Below, one piece after another: positions 52,662-61,384 of a stretch of DNA of 64,000 bases. The stretch spans positions 1-64,000 of the forward strand of contig JADLBD010000211.1 in assembly GCA_020847975.1 (NCBI GenBank), in the 5' to 3' direction. The position numbers were made by a program, and so were the translations under genes. Source of the DNA: Bryobacterales bacterium (lineage in GTDB: Bacteria; Acidobacteriota; Terriglobia; Bryobacterales; Bryobacteraceae). The notes under the pieces are model-generated. The model searched no databases and was not told where the DNA came from. It worked only from the letters and a program-made list of their open reading frames with translations. Each line of letters opens with the position of its first letter. Position 1 is the first letter of the stretch.

Positions 52662-54962
52662 TTATTGCACGGCCAGCAGCACGGTGTTGCTCTCTCTTCC
52701 GTTGATCCGCAGCCGCACCTGGGCCCCGCCGTTCGCCACTTGGACATCCTCCGGCAGCGCGAATCGCACCATCGCCGTCCCTATCTGCCCCGGCACGCCT
52801 CCCGCCCAAGCGGCGGGCGCCACCGCGTCTCCCACCAGCACCTCCACGGTGTCCGCCAGTGGATACGGAGGATTGGCCGGAAGCGGGAACCCGTCCGGGG
52901 CAATCCGGTCATAGGGTCCGAATCCCGTGCCATACAGCGTCACGGTCTCCCCAGCCTTGGCCGGAGTGGATGGCGCAACATCGCTTCCATCATCATGCAC
53001 CGCGGCGGCGAAATACTGATCGTCCACTTTCTTCTGGAACAACCCCGGCGCGTTTCTCGCCACTCGCATCGTCGTCGCCGTCTCCGGGTAGCTGTCCCAC
53101 TTGATCGCCAGCTTGTAATCCCCCTCCGGCAAGTCGCCGGGAACTTGCAGGTTGATCTGCTGCGGTGAGACGAATACCAGCGGCAGATACCGGTTCTGCA
53201 ACCGTACCGTCACTCCCTGAATCGTCTGCGCCAGCGGATTCTCACGCCCCGCCTCGTAGCTCCCCGACAGGTTCACTCCCAGAATCGACGCGATCGACCC
53301 GGGCGCCACCACCGCATCGGGAGTCTCTCCCGCGGCATTCCGCACCCCAGCCTCCTCCGCATACGGCGCAATGTCCAACAGCGCCCGCACCACGCGCGGC
53401 ACGCTCATCGTCACCGACCCCGACCGGTATGCTCCCGTCAGATCTCCATCCCACCGCTTGAACCGGTACCCTTTGGCGACATCCGCCGTCACCGTCACCG
53501 CCGTGTTCGTCTCATAGAACCGGTCCGCCGATTCCGGCTGCACCTGGAACGCCGCTCCGCTCCCCGGATCCGCCACCGCCGTCAACCGGAACATGTTCTT
53601 GAAATTCGCCACCAGCTTCGTTTCCCCATTGGCCGGGATCGTGTATGCCCTGTTCTGGCTCCCCTCATCCGACCACGAAATGAAATCGAACCGGCTGTCA
53701 TTGGAAATCGATACGGAACTCGGAACCTTCAACAGGATCTGCTCTCCTTCCGCCCCCTCCGCCGAACACGTCCCGCGGCATTCCTTCCCGTTCACCTCCA
53801 CCGGCAGCCCCGGCGGGTTCGTCGAGATGGTTACCTTATTCCGCGGCTCGAAGTTCGCAATCAGCCGGAAGCCCGTCTGCACATGGCTGTCCAGAATCGT
53901 TACTTCCTGCTCCGCCGGTCCCCCGTTCGACCATCCCGTGAACACCCACTTGCGTCCCTTCACATCCACCTGCTCCGCTGGAGCCGAGATCTGATACTTC
54001 ATCCCCACGCCCCATACGAAGTTATAAGCCGGCCAGTTCTCTCTCCCGTCAATCTTCAGCTTCAGCCCCACCGGATTCGTCACAAAGCTCGCCCGCGCCC
54101 CGCGCACGTATCGCGCTGTGAGACTCTCCGGCACGTTCGTCCGGTCCGCCGTGTAGACTGCGTTTTGTCCGCCCCCGTTGCTCCATTCCTTGAACACCCA
54201 CAGCGCATCCCCGTTCAGAATCTCCGCTTGCGGCGAAACCGCCCCCAGCACGTGTTTGCTTCCCTGTGCCCAATCCAGTTCCGCCGGCGTTTTCGCCGGC
54301 GTCCGGTCCGGAGCCACCATCAGCCCGGGCGGATCCGAATAGAGCGTCACTCGCTTGGCGCCCTCGAAGAAATTCGCGAAAGTGACCGGCCCCTTCACCG
54401 TATAGGTATAGAAGGGCGCCGTGGAGTAGTTACCCGATGGCCCCCATCCCACAAACACAAACCCCGGATTCGGATAGGCCTGCAGCGTGATCGCCGTGTC
54501 CGCCGCCACCCACAGTTGCATATCGCTCGTCGCCACCGTGCCCCCCACCGCTACCCTCCCCGGTGGATGGCAATCCCCCACATTCGCCGTCGAGCAGGAA
54601 TAGAACAGTACCTGCAACAGGTATTCCGTGCTAAATGAGGCCTTTACGTACGTCAGCGAGGTGTCCGCCGTAACCGTGATCGTCTCCCCCGCCTGCGTCG
54701 GCCCACCCGTCGAATCCTGCCATGACGCGAACTTCCACTGCGTCCCCGGAAAGATCATCTGGCTCTGTTCTATCGATATGGTATGCTTCGTCCCCGTCGG
54801 CCACAAAAAGACCTGCGCGCTTTTATAAGGAATTCCGTCTACCCAAAAACGCAACCCGTTGGGGTCCGTGAATATCTTTGTCGCAACTGTCTTGTCCTGC
54901 GCTGCGGCCGTAGCAGCCATCCCGGCCAATAGGGATAGCGCGAACAGAAGGTTCCTGCTCAT
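52662..54962 (-). CDS. Secreted repeat protein with TIGR03437-type C-terminal domain
   Basis: A 766-residue exported protein (signal peptide about 1-21). The middle contains about five Ig-like or InlB-B-type repeats ending in a recognisable turn: FVGWGPSGNYS, VFKEWSNGGGQN, VFTGWSNGGPAE and DFISWSDEGSQN, each followed by a YT or VTI strand. From about 540 to the end is the Solibacter-type domain: VRNAAGE..., SIASILGVNLSG, FVSPQQINLQVPGDLP, GTGFGPYD and NTVLLAVQ. A function in surface display or binding is likely. Like the propeller protein at 41-43 kb it marks the lineage; both carry the same C-terminal domain on different N-terminal modules. Confidence 0.8.
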   Translation of the reverse strand: MSRNLLFALSLLAGMAATAAAQDKTVATKIFTDPNGLRFWVDGIPYKSAQVFLWPTGTKHTISIEQSQMIFPGTQWKFASWQDSTGGPTQAGETITVTADTSLTYVKASFSTEYLLQVLFYSCSTANVGDCHPPGRVAVGGTVATSDMQLWVAADTAITLQAYPNPGFVFVGWGPSGNYSTAPFYTYTVKGPVTFANFFEGAKRVTLYSDPPGLMVAPDRTPAKTPAELDWAQGSKHVLGAVSPQAEILNGDALWVFKEWSNGGGQNAVYTADRTNVPESLTARYVRGARASFVTNPVGLKLKIDGRENWPAYNFVWGVGMKYQISAPAEQVDVKGRKWVFTGWSNGGPAEQEVTILDSHVQTGFRLIANFEPRNKVTISTNPPGLPVEVNGKECRGTCSAEGAEGEQILLKVPSSVSISNDSRFDFISWSDEGSQNRAYTIPANGETKLVANFKNMFRLTAVADPGSGAAFQVQPESADRFYETNTAVTVTADVAKGYRFKRWDGDLTGAYRSGSVTMSVPRVVRALLDIAPYAEEAGVRNAAGETPDAVVAPGSIASILGVNLSGSYEAGRENPLAQTIQGVTVRLQNRYLPLVFVSPQQINLQVPGDLPEGDYKLAIKWDSYPETATTMRVARNAPGLFQKKVDDQYFAAAVHDDGSDVAPSTPAKAGETVTLYGTGFGPYDRIAPDGFPLPANPPYPLADTVEVLVGDAVAPAAWAGGVPGQIGTAMVRFALPEDVQVANGGAQVRLRINGRESNTVLLAVQ

Positions 54963-55060
54963 GCCCCTTCCATCGGCACGGGGGGAGAGACACTTTAGAG
55001 GAATCTTAGCCTTGGTCCCAGTACCCTGAGCGGCCCGGGTCTACCTCGCCTCGCGGTTCA

Positions 55061-55447
55061 CTAGAGCAGCGCCGCGTCCAACCGCTCCTCTACTTCTTCC
55101 ACAACCCCCATCTTCCCTCCGTCCTTCCCGTTCACATACCGCAACAGCAATTGCTCCGATCCTTCGAACAGCGCCTCCGCCAACTCCTCGATCGCCTTCC
55201 GCCGCAGCGTCTCCCGGTCCAGCACCGGAGAGTATATGAAGGCCCTCCCCGCCTTCCGCCGCGACACTCCGCCCTTCTTCACCAGCCGGTCCAGCAAGGT
55301 CATCACTGTCGTGTATGCCAGCTTGCGCCGCGCCTCCATCTGCGCCTGCACCGCCCGCACGTTCCCCTCGCCAATCGCCCACAGCGCCTTCAGACACTCC
55401 AACTCGAGCGGCGGTGGGATCTCTTTGGGCTGCCGCGGCTGCCGCAT
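55061..55447 (-). CDS. BlaI/MecI/CopY-family transcriptional regulator
   Basis: A 128-residue winged-helix repressor matching PF03965 over its length: LELECLKALW at the start, KLAYTTVMTLLDRLVKKGGVSRRKAGRAFIYSP in the DNA-binding part (given here as two pieces: about 43-57 and 58-75), and a helical dimerisation tail. Such repressors are usually paired with a BlaR1/MecR1 membrane peptidase sensor; none is adjacent. It starts one base from the end of the HD-exonuclease gene and is probably co-transcribed with it. BlaI-type regulators are very numerous in Acidobacteria. Confidence 0.88.
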   Translation of the reverse strand: MRQPRQPKEIPPPLELECLKALWAIGEGNVRAVQAQMEARRKLAYTTVMTLLDRLVKKGGVSRRKAGRAFIYSPVLDRETLRRKAIEELAEALFEGSEQLLLRYVNGKDGGKMGVVEEVEERLDAALL

Positions 55448-55448
55448 G

Positions 55449-56555
55449 TTATTCCTTTCCGTTCGGTTCCTTCAGCGCCTGCTTCAATCTCTCGGCGAAC
55501 ATCGACGTCGATGCCGGTCTCCGCGCTTGCGGCTCCACCCGCGGAGCCGCCGTGCCGGTATTCCCGGCCGGAACGGCTGCCGCCTCCGGCGCGGCCGGAG
55601 GCTGCAGATACTTCTCCTTCTTCAACACCTGCCGCTCCAGCGCCGGGCTGTAGCCGGTGAAGAATCCTTCAAGCGACCGGTCCCTCTCGAGCGAGTGCCG
55701 CATTGCTTCCATCTTCGAATCCAAATTATCAAGATGATGCAACAAAAGCGCCTCGGGGAAAAGGGGCACTTTCGGCGACCCGAATTCCAACTGCCCGTGA
55801 TGGCTCAGAATCATGTGCTCCAGCAGCGTCCGCAGCTTCGGCGGAAACTCCCCAATCTTCCGCGCCTTCTCATCGAGCATCCGCAACCCGATGAACATGT
55901 GCCCCAGCAGGTGCCCTTCCGTCGAATATCCGAAGCTCCGGTCATACGTCAGTTCGTAAATCTTGCCGATGTCGTGCAGCAGCACTCCCGTCATCAGCAG
56001 ATCCACGTCCACCTTGTAGTGCTCCCCGCTGAACCGCGCCAGCGCGCACATCGATAGCACATGCTCGATTAACCCGCCAAGATAGGCATGGTGCATCGTC
56101 TTCGCCGCCGGAGCCGTCTTGTACAGCCGCGCGATCTCCGCGTCTTCCACGAATGCTTCGCACAGCGCTTTCAAATGCGCATTCCCAAACCCCGCCACAA
56201 TCTGCTTCAACTCCGCGAACATCTCTTCCGGGTCCCGCGTCGAAGCAGGAAAATAGTCCGCGAACTCCACCGCCCGCTCGTCCACGCGCTGCAATTTCTG
56301 TACCGTCAACTGCAGCCGGTTCTGGTGAATCTGCGTCAGCCCGCGCACCTTCACGAAATCGTCCCGCTCGAAGGTCTCCATCACCTCCTCGACGTTATCC
56401 CACATCTTGGCGTCGACTTCGCCCGTCCGGTCCCCCAGCACCAGGGAAAGATACGGCTCGCCCGTCTTCTTCTGCCGGATGTCTTTGTGCTGCACCAGGA
56501 ACGTCGCCGTAATCACCTGGCTCGGCTGCAATTCCGCTACGTAGGGAGATTTCAT
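55449..56555 (-). CDS. OB-fold/HD-domain 3'-5' exonuclease (YhaM-like)
   Basis: A 368-residue protein with an N-terminal OB-fold (about 10-95: SLVLGDRTGEVDAKMWD) and an HD phosphohydrolase domain (about 150-300) with GLIEHVLSM, LLHDIGKIYEL and HMILSHHG, the metal-binding His/Asp set. This is the architecture of YhaM, a 3'-5' exonuclease of RNA and single-stranded DNA. Residues about 305-368 are a Pro/Ala-rich, low-complexity tail not present in YhaM, perhaps a protein-binding extension. It forms a unit with the BlaI-type gene. Confidence 0.88.
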   Translation of the reverse strand: MKSPYVAELQPSQVITATFLVQHKDIRQKKTGEPYLSLVLGDRTGEVDAKMWDNVEEVMETFERDDFVKVRGLTQIHQNRLQLTVQKLQRVDERAVEFADYFPASTRDPEEMFAELKQIVAGFGNAHLKALCEAFVEDAEIARLYKTAPAAKTMHHAYLGGLIEHVLSMCALARFSGEHYKVDVDLLMTGVLLHDIGKIYELTYDRSFGYSTEGHLLGHMFIGLRMLDEKARKIGEFPPKLRTLLEHMILSHHGQLEFGSPKVPLFPEALLLHHLDNLDSKMEAMRHSLERDRSLEGFFTGYSPALERQVLKKEKYLQPPAAPEAAAVPAGNTGTAAPRVEPQARRPASTSMFAERLKQALKEPNGKE

Positions 56556-56613
56556 GGACGCAATAATCCGCGCACGGGCCCGCCCGTGCCTCGTCTTTCC
56601 TTCTTCTCTGCTC

Positions 56614-57774
56614 TTATTTCTTTACCACTTTCGAAGTCGAGGTCATTGCCTCGGCGTTCGGCCTCGTCGACGTTCCGGGAATCGGAATCGCAAACAGCAG
56701 CCGCTTCATGCGCGCCCTGTTCGCCACTTCCTGCTTGGTTACAGTCTCCGGCTTGAGTTGCGCCGGATCGTTCCACTTCGTGTCTTTCCCCGTCGCCGCT
56801 CCCGCATCCACATACCCAGGCTTGATCTCCAGAAATGCCTCTTCCCGCAGCTTCGTCAGATATTCGCGGATCTTCGGCTGAAACCGCGTCGAGAACAGAC
56901 GGTTCTGAATTTCGTTCTCCACTTCCTCCAGGCTCGCCTGTCCCGCCTGGTGCTTCTCCATCACCTTCAGGATCAAAAATCCGTTCGGCTGCTTGATCGG
57001 ATCTGTGACGTAATTCCTCTCTTTGTCCCACAGCATCTTCTCGATCACCGGATTCATCTCGCCCTTCTTGAATCCACCCAGATCGCCCCCGCTCTGCGCC
57101 GTCTGTGAGTCTGAATTGTCCCGGGCCAGTTCCGGGAACTTCTCTCCCTTCTTCGCCCGCGCCGCCAGGTCCTTCGCCTTCTTCTCAATCTGCGCTACCG
57201 CCGCCGCGCTCTTCCCCTCCGTCGAAAGGAAGATCTCCCCCAGGAAGATCCGCTCGTCCCGCACGAACTCCGCCTTGTGATCGTTATAGTATTTCTCCAC
57301 ATCCGCCCGCGGCACGTTCACCTGAATCTCCTGCCGGATCACACGGTCCGTCAGCAGGCTGTTCCGCATCTCATTTTTATAGTCCTCAAACGGAGTCCCC
57401 AGATTGTCCCGCACCGCCTGCTGAAACTTCTCCGTATCGGCGATGTTCAGCCGCTTCTGGATCTCCGCCAGTTGCTTCGATACCTCCGCCTCCACGTTGA
57501 TGTTCAGATCCTTCGCCTTCTGCACCAGCAGGAGCTGATCAATCCGGTCCCGTAGCATCTGCCCTTCCCGGTCCTTCAGCGCCTGCTCCAGTTGCGCCCC
57601 CGTCAGCTTCTGCTGCCGCAGCTCCGCCTCCAATTGAGTCCGGCTGCGGGCAAGTTCCGTGCGCGTGACGATATCGCCATTCACCTTGGCGACAATCTCC
57701 TCAATGGTGGTGACGTCAGCCGCGAACAGACTGGCCACGGAAAACGTAAGCGGAAACAGGTACTGCAAGCGCAT
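56614..57774 (-). CDS. Periplasmic SurA/PrsA-like peptidyl-prolyl isomerase
   Basis: A 386-residue protein with a signal peptide (about 1-19). A SurA-N-like helical region (about 25-150) contains IVAKVNGDIVTRTELAR, and a parvulin domain lies at about 175-275 with GEIFLST and SGGDLGGFKKGEMNPVIEKM (about 230-248), the usual PpiC motifs. A C-terminal helix and charged tail follow. SurA-type chaperones assist folding of outer-membrane barrels; the window is rich in such barrels (three TonB receptors), but linkage to them is not implied. The start at 57774 has no close alternatives. Confidence 0.85.
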   Translation of the reverse strand: MRLQYLFPLTFSVASLFAADVTTIEEIVAKVNGDIVTRTELARSRTQLEAELRQQKLTGAQLEQALKDREGQMLRDRIDQLLLVQKAKDLNINVEAEVSKQLAEIQKRLNIADTEKFQQAVRDNLGTPFEDYKNEMRNSLLTDRVIRQEIQVNVPRADVEKYYNDHKAEFVRDERIFLGEIFLSTEGKSAAAVAQIEKKAKDLAARAKKGEKFPELARDNSDSQTAQSGGDLGGFKKGEMNPVIEKMLWDKERNYVTDPIKQPNGFLILKVMEKHQAGQASLEEVENEIQNRLFSTRFQPKIREYLTKLREEAFLEIKPGYVDAGAATGKDTKWNDPAQLKPETVTKQEVANRARMKRLLFAIPIPGTSTRPNAEAMTSTSKVVKK

Positions 57775-57835
57775 ATCTACCTATTATCTTAGATCTTCGC
57801 CCCGTATGCGTCACTCTGATATCGTGGCCATTGTG

Positions 57836-60007
57836 ATGCTCAAAGCTCCTGCCCTCGCCCCCCTCCTCCTCGTCCCCCTTCTTCACGCCGAAATCCGCTA
57901 TCTCCCCTCGCCCAAACTCTGGCATCTCTCCGCCGCCAACGTCAGCTATGTCTTCGGCGTCAACAACGAAAATCAGCTCCAGCAGGTCTACTGGGGACCC
58001 CGCCTCTGGCGCGACGCCGACCTCACTCCCCCACACACCGGCCTTCCCTGGGCCAGCTTTGACACCCCCGGCATGACCACCCCCGAGGAATACCCCGCCT
58101 GGGGCGGCGGCCGTCACCTCGAAACCTGCCTCAAACTCACCCGCGCCGACGGCGTCCGCGACGTCATCCTCCAATACGTCACCCACTCCATCCAAAACGG
58201 CGCCCTCACCATCCACCTCAAGGACAAAATCGATAACATCCGCGTCACCCTCACCTACCGCATCTCCCCCACCGGCATCCTCGAAAAGAAAGCCGCCGTC
58301 CACAACAGCACCACCCAGACCATCACCGTCGAAAGCCTCCAATCCGGCGTCTGGAATCTCCCCCTCGACTCTTCCTACCGCCTCACCACCACCTTCGGCC
58401 GCTGGGCCGGCGAGTGGCAGCTCGAGCAGGAAGATGTCCGCCCGGGACAGAAAATCCTCGAAAGCCGCCGCGGTCTCACCTCCCACCAGGCCAACCCCTG
58501 GTTCATGCTCGACACCGGCCGCGCCTCCGAATCCCACGGCCGCGTCTGGTTCGGAGCCCTCGCCTGGTCCGGCAACTGGCGCCTCACCGTCGAACAATCC
58601 ACCCACGGCCAGGTCCGCGTCACCGGAGGCTACAACCCCTTCGACCTCGCCTGGCCCCTCAAACCCGGCGAATCCCTCGAATCCCCTTCCTTCTACGCCG
58701 GCTTCACCACCCACGGCTTCGGCGAAGCCTCCCGCCTCCTCCACCGCTTCACCCGCGACGAAATCCTCCCCAACAAACGCCTCCGCCCCGTCCTCTACAA
58801 CTCCTGGGAAGCCACCACCTTCCACGTCACCGAGGAAGGCCAGAAAGCCCTTGCCACCATAGCCGCCAAACTCGGCGTCGAGCGTTTCGTCATGGATGAC
58901 GGCTGGTTCGGCGCCCGCAACAATGACCGCGCCGGCCTCGGCGACTGGACCGTCAACCCCAAAAAATTCCCCCGCGGCCTCAAACCCCTCATCGATCACG
59001 TCCACCAACTCGGCATGGACTTCGGCCTCTGGGTCGAGCCCGAAATGGTCAACCCCGACAGCGGCCTCTACCGCGCCCACCCCGATTGGGCGCTCCACCA
59101 GGCCGGACGCCCCCGCAGCGAGCAGCGCAACCAGCTCATGCTCAACCTCGCCCGCGGCGACGTCAAGGAATACCTCTTCACCGTCCTCGACCGCCTCGTC
59201 ACCGAAAACGATATCCAGTTCCTCAAGTGGGACGCCAACCGCAACATGACCGAACCCGGCTGGCCCGAAGTCCCGCCCGCCGATCAGAAAAAACTCTACA
59301 TCCAGTACACCCGCAACCTCTACGAAATCATCGACCGCCTACGCCGCAAACACCCCAACCTCGAAATCGAATCCTGCTCCGGCGGCGGCGGACGCGTCGA
59401 CCTCGGCATCCTCCGCCGCACCGACCAGGTCTGGACCTCCGACAACACCGACGCCCTCGACCGCCTCCGCATCCAGGAAGGCTTCTCCTACGCCTACCCT
59501 ACCCGAGTCATGATGGCCTGGGTCACCGACGTCCCCAACTTCAACCACCGCACCACCCCGCTCGCCTTCCGCTTCCTCACCGCCATGCAGGGCGCCCTCG
59601 GCATCGGCAACAACCTCAACAAAATGTCCGCCGAAGACCTCGATTTCTCCAAACGCATGATCGCCTGGTACAAATCCGTCCGCGCCACCATCCAGACCGG
59701 AAACCTCTACCGCCTCGCCTCCCCCCGCGCCGGAGACTTCACCGCCAATCAGTACGTCTCCGAAGACGGAAAACAGTCCGTCGTCTTCGGCCTCCTCCAC
59801 GCCCAACACTTCGGCTACCCCGTCCCCCCGCTCCGCCTCGCCGGCCTCGACGAAAAAGCCGTCTACCGCCTCCATCCCCTCCACCCTGACAAACTCGAAC
59901 TCCCCACCCCCGAACTCAGCGGAGCCTGGCTCATGGACCACGGCCTCTCCTTCCGCCTCACCGGCGACTACGACGCCACCGCCGTCGTCCTGGAACGCCT
60001 GGAATAA
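57836..60007 (+). CDS. Secreted GH36 alpha-galactosidase
   Basis: A 723-residue enzyme (signal peptide about 1-19 from the ATG at 57836; an ATG at 57806 would add ten residues and neither has a clear ribosome binding site). The N-terminal beta-sandwich (about 20-280) is followed by the (beta/alpha)8 domain with the nucleophile D466 in FLKWDANRN and the acid/base D536 in TSDNTDALDR, plus RPVLYNSWEATTF and VMDDGWFG segments, then a C-terminal beta domain. It hydrolyses alpha-galactosides such as raffinose or galactomannan side chains. Codon usage is extreme: almost every third base is C. It is divergent from the SurA-like gene. Confidence 0.92.
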   Translation: MLKAPALAPLLLVPLLHAEIRYLPSPKLWHLSAANVSYVFGVNNENQLQQVYWGPRLWRDADLTPPHTGLPWASFDTPGMTTPEEYPAWGGGRHLETCLKLTRADGVRDVILQYVTHSIQNGALTIHLKDKIDNIRVTLTYRISPTGILEKKAAVHNSTTQTITVESLQSGVWNLPLDSSYRLTTTFGRWAGEWQLEQEDVRPGQKILESRRGLTSHQANPWFMLDTGRASESHGRVWFGALAWSGNWRLTVEQSTHGQVRVTGGYNPFDLAWPLKPGESLESPSFYAGFTTHGFGEASRLLHRFTRDEILPNKRLRPVLYNSWEATTFHVTEEGQKALATIAAKLGVERFVMDDGWFGARNNDRAGLGDWTVNPKKFPRGLKPLIDHVHQLGMDFGLWVEPEMVNPDSGLYRAHPDWALHQAGRPRSEQRNQLMLNLARGDVKEYLFTVLDRLVTENDIQFLKWDANRNMTEPGWPEVPPADQKKLYIQYTRNLYEIIDRLRRKHPNLEIESCSGGGGRVDLGILRRTDQVWTSDNTDALDRLRIQEGFSYAYPTRVMMAWVTDVPNFNHRTTPLAFRFLTAMQGALGIGNNLNKMSAEDLDFSKRMIAWYKSVRATIQTGNLYRLASPRAGDFTANQYVSEDGKQSVVFGLLHAQHFGYPVPPLRLAGLDEKAVYRLHPLHPDKLELPTPELSGAWLMDHGLSFRLTGDYDATAVVLERLE

Positions 60008-60119
60008 CAATGCTCGCGCATTCTCGCGCATCATCAGAAAGGAAGCACATCGCTGGCCGCTGAATCTTTTCCGTCGGGCGCAAAGACTAACTGCTAGAAT
60101 CAAATCGGTGAATTTCGCC

Positions 60120-60407
60120 ATGACAGAACGTATCGAGACCAATCCAGCCGTGATGCTCGGCAAGCCGGTGATACGCAACACACGCATCCCTGTGGAACTC
60201 ATTTTGCGCAAACTCGCCGAAGGCGCCGCCATACGCGAATTGCTCGACGCATATCCCAGGCTTTCCGAAGCCGATATCAGGGCGTGTCTGGCGTATGCAG
60301 CCGATGCGATCGCTCACGAAGATCAGTCCGGCAAGCGCCGACCTCGAAGCTCCGCGAGATACTTTCCGAGGCCGATAGCAGACATGCCTAACCCGCCCCC
60401 AGCCTGA
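60120..60407 (+). CDS. DUF433 family protein (antitoxin-like)
   Basis: A 95-residue protein. Residues about 1-60 match DUF433: a DxxVxxGKPVIRNTRIPVEL-like segment (here NPAVMLGKPVIRNTRIPV) and a LLDAYPRLSEADIRACLAYA helix. DUF433 is a small helix-turn-helix-like domain often acting as antitoxin to a PIN-like DUF5615 toxin. No toxin gene follows: the next gene is convergent and overlaps this one by 20 bases. The C-terminal tail (about 65-95) is basic and Pro-rich. ATG at 60120 chosen over 60108 because DUF433 homology begins there; both are close. Confidence 0.75.
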   Translation: MTERIETNPAVMLGKPVIRNTRIPVELILRKLAEGAAIRELLDAYPRLSEADIRACLAYAADAIAHEDQSGKRRPRSSARYFPRPIADMPNPPPA

Positions 60408-61311
60408 ACTCTCCCTTCACCTCTTCCAACGGACCACGAATGCGTTCCTCCACACGCACCTCCCGCCCATCGGCGGCAAAAGTCATCCGTCTCTCAAAAT
60501 TCAAGGTCACCCCGCGGACCTTCCACCTCGAGTGATCCACTAACGTCTCACCATCCCACTCATGCCAGCCCCGATGCTCCAATCGGCGCTGACCATCCGG
60601 GCCGCCCTCCACAAACGCCGTGCCGCCGCCTCCCCCAGTGCCGGACCTGCCGCCTGCCAGCACCGCCTCCGCCGGCGGTGTAAATCGGAACGTCTCCTCC
60701 GGCAGCGCCTCGTTCCGCCGCATCGTCCTCACCATAACCGTGTGCCGGCTCCATCGCACCTCGTCCCACATCGGAAACCGGTGCCCGATGTCGCCCTGCT
60801 GCCGCATCACCATCCACGTTTCCGGATTCACCCAATACAAGACCGGCCCGCCGGTGATCATCACACTCGGATGAGGCGCAGGCTCGTACCTGACCGAAAC
60901 CACGTAACACCCATCCTCCTCGCGCAATACCTCCGCCTCCGTCACCCGCTCCTCGATTCCCGCGAAAAGAAACACCGGCTGGTTGCTCAACGGAAACTCC
61001 GGCCGGAACCGGTGGGGCAGCCAGCGCATTTCTTCTATTGGCGTTCTGTAATACTGCGCGCCGCCCCCAGGCCCATGCAAGCGGAAGCAGGTATGCAACT
61101 GCTCGCCGTCATTCACCTCGACGGTTCCTGTCTTCCCGCATGGCTCATACCGCATCCGGCCCGCACCGTCGTAAAAAAACCGCACCCGCTGCTCTTCCCG
61201 CCGGCGGAAATCCTCATCGCCGGACTCCGTAATCACCACCGCCTCAATCGCCAGGCTCTTCAACTCGCGATAGGCCGAGGACACCTCACGCAACAATGTG
61301 GCCGCATCCAT
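60388..61311 (-). CDS. Hypothetical protein, LolA-like fold
   Basis: A 307-residue protein, cytoplasmic by prediction since there is no signal peptide. A pattern of alternating strands (about 15-250) with RVRFFYDGAGRMRYE, GPVLYWVNPETWMVMRQQG and TVMVRTMRRNE suggests the LolA/LppX-like half-barrel fold, as in DUF2092-type proteins, but no certain family. A Gly-rich loop (about 222-232) interrupts it. Such proteins usually act in the periplasm, so the N-terminus may be incomplete, but I found no better upstream start. It overlaps the DUF433 gene by 20 bases tail to tail. Confidence 0.65.
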   Translation of the reverse strand: MDAATLLREVSSAYRELKSLAIEAVVITESGDEDFRRREEQRVRFFYDGAGRMRYEPCGKTGTVEVNDGEQLHTCFRLHGPGGGAQYYRTPIEEMRWLPHRFRPEFPLSNQPVFLFAGIEERVTEAEVLREEDGCYVVSVRYEPAPHPSVMITGGPVLYWVNPETWMVMRQQGDIGHRFPMWDEVRWSRHTVMVRTMRRNEALPEETFRFTPPAEAVLAGGRSGTGGGGGTAFVEGGPDGQRRLEHRGWHEWDGETLVDHSRWKVRGVTLNFERRMTFAADGREVRVEERIRGPLEEVKGEFRLGAG

Positions 61312-61384
61312 ATACTGCCCATCCTAACCACTGCGAAACATCTCTGCGCGCTCCGCCCCTCGGCGAGATCCCATAACACCCCGC

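Noticed and set aside
57716-59098. Long antisense frame opposite the alpha-galactosidase gene
   Set aside because: It is rich in Gly, Val, Ala and Glu, mirrors the C-rich codon positions of the real gene and has no domain homology.
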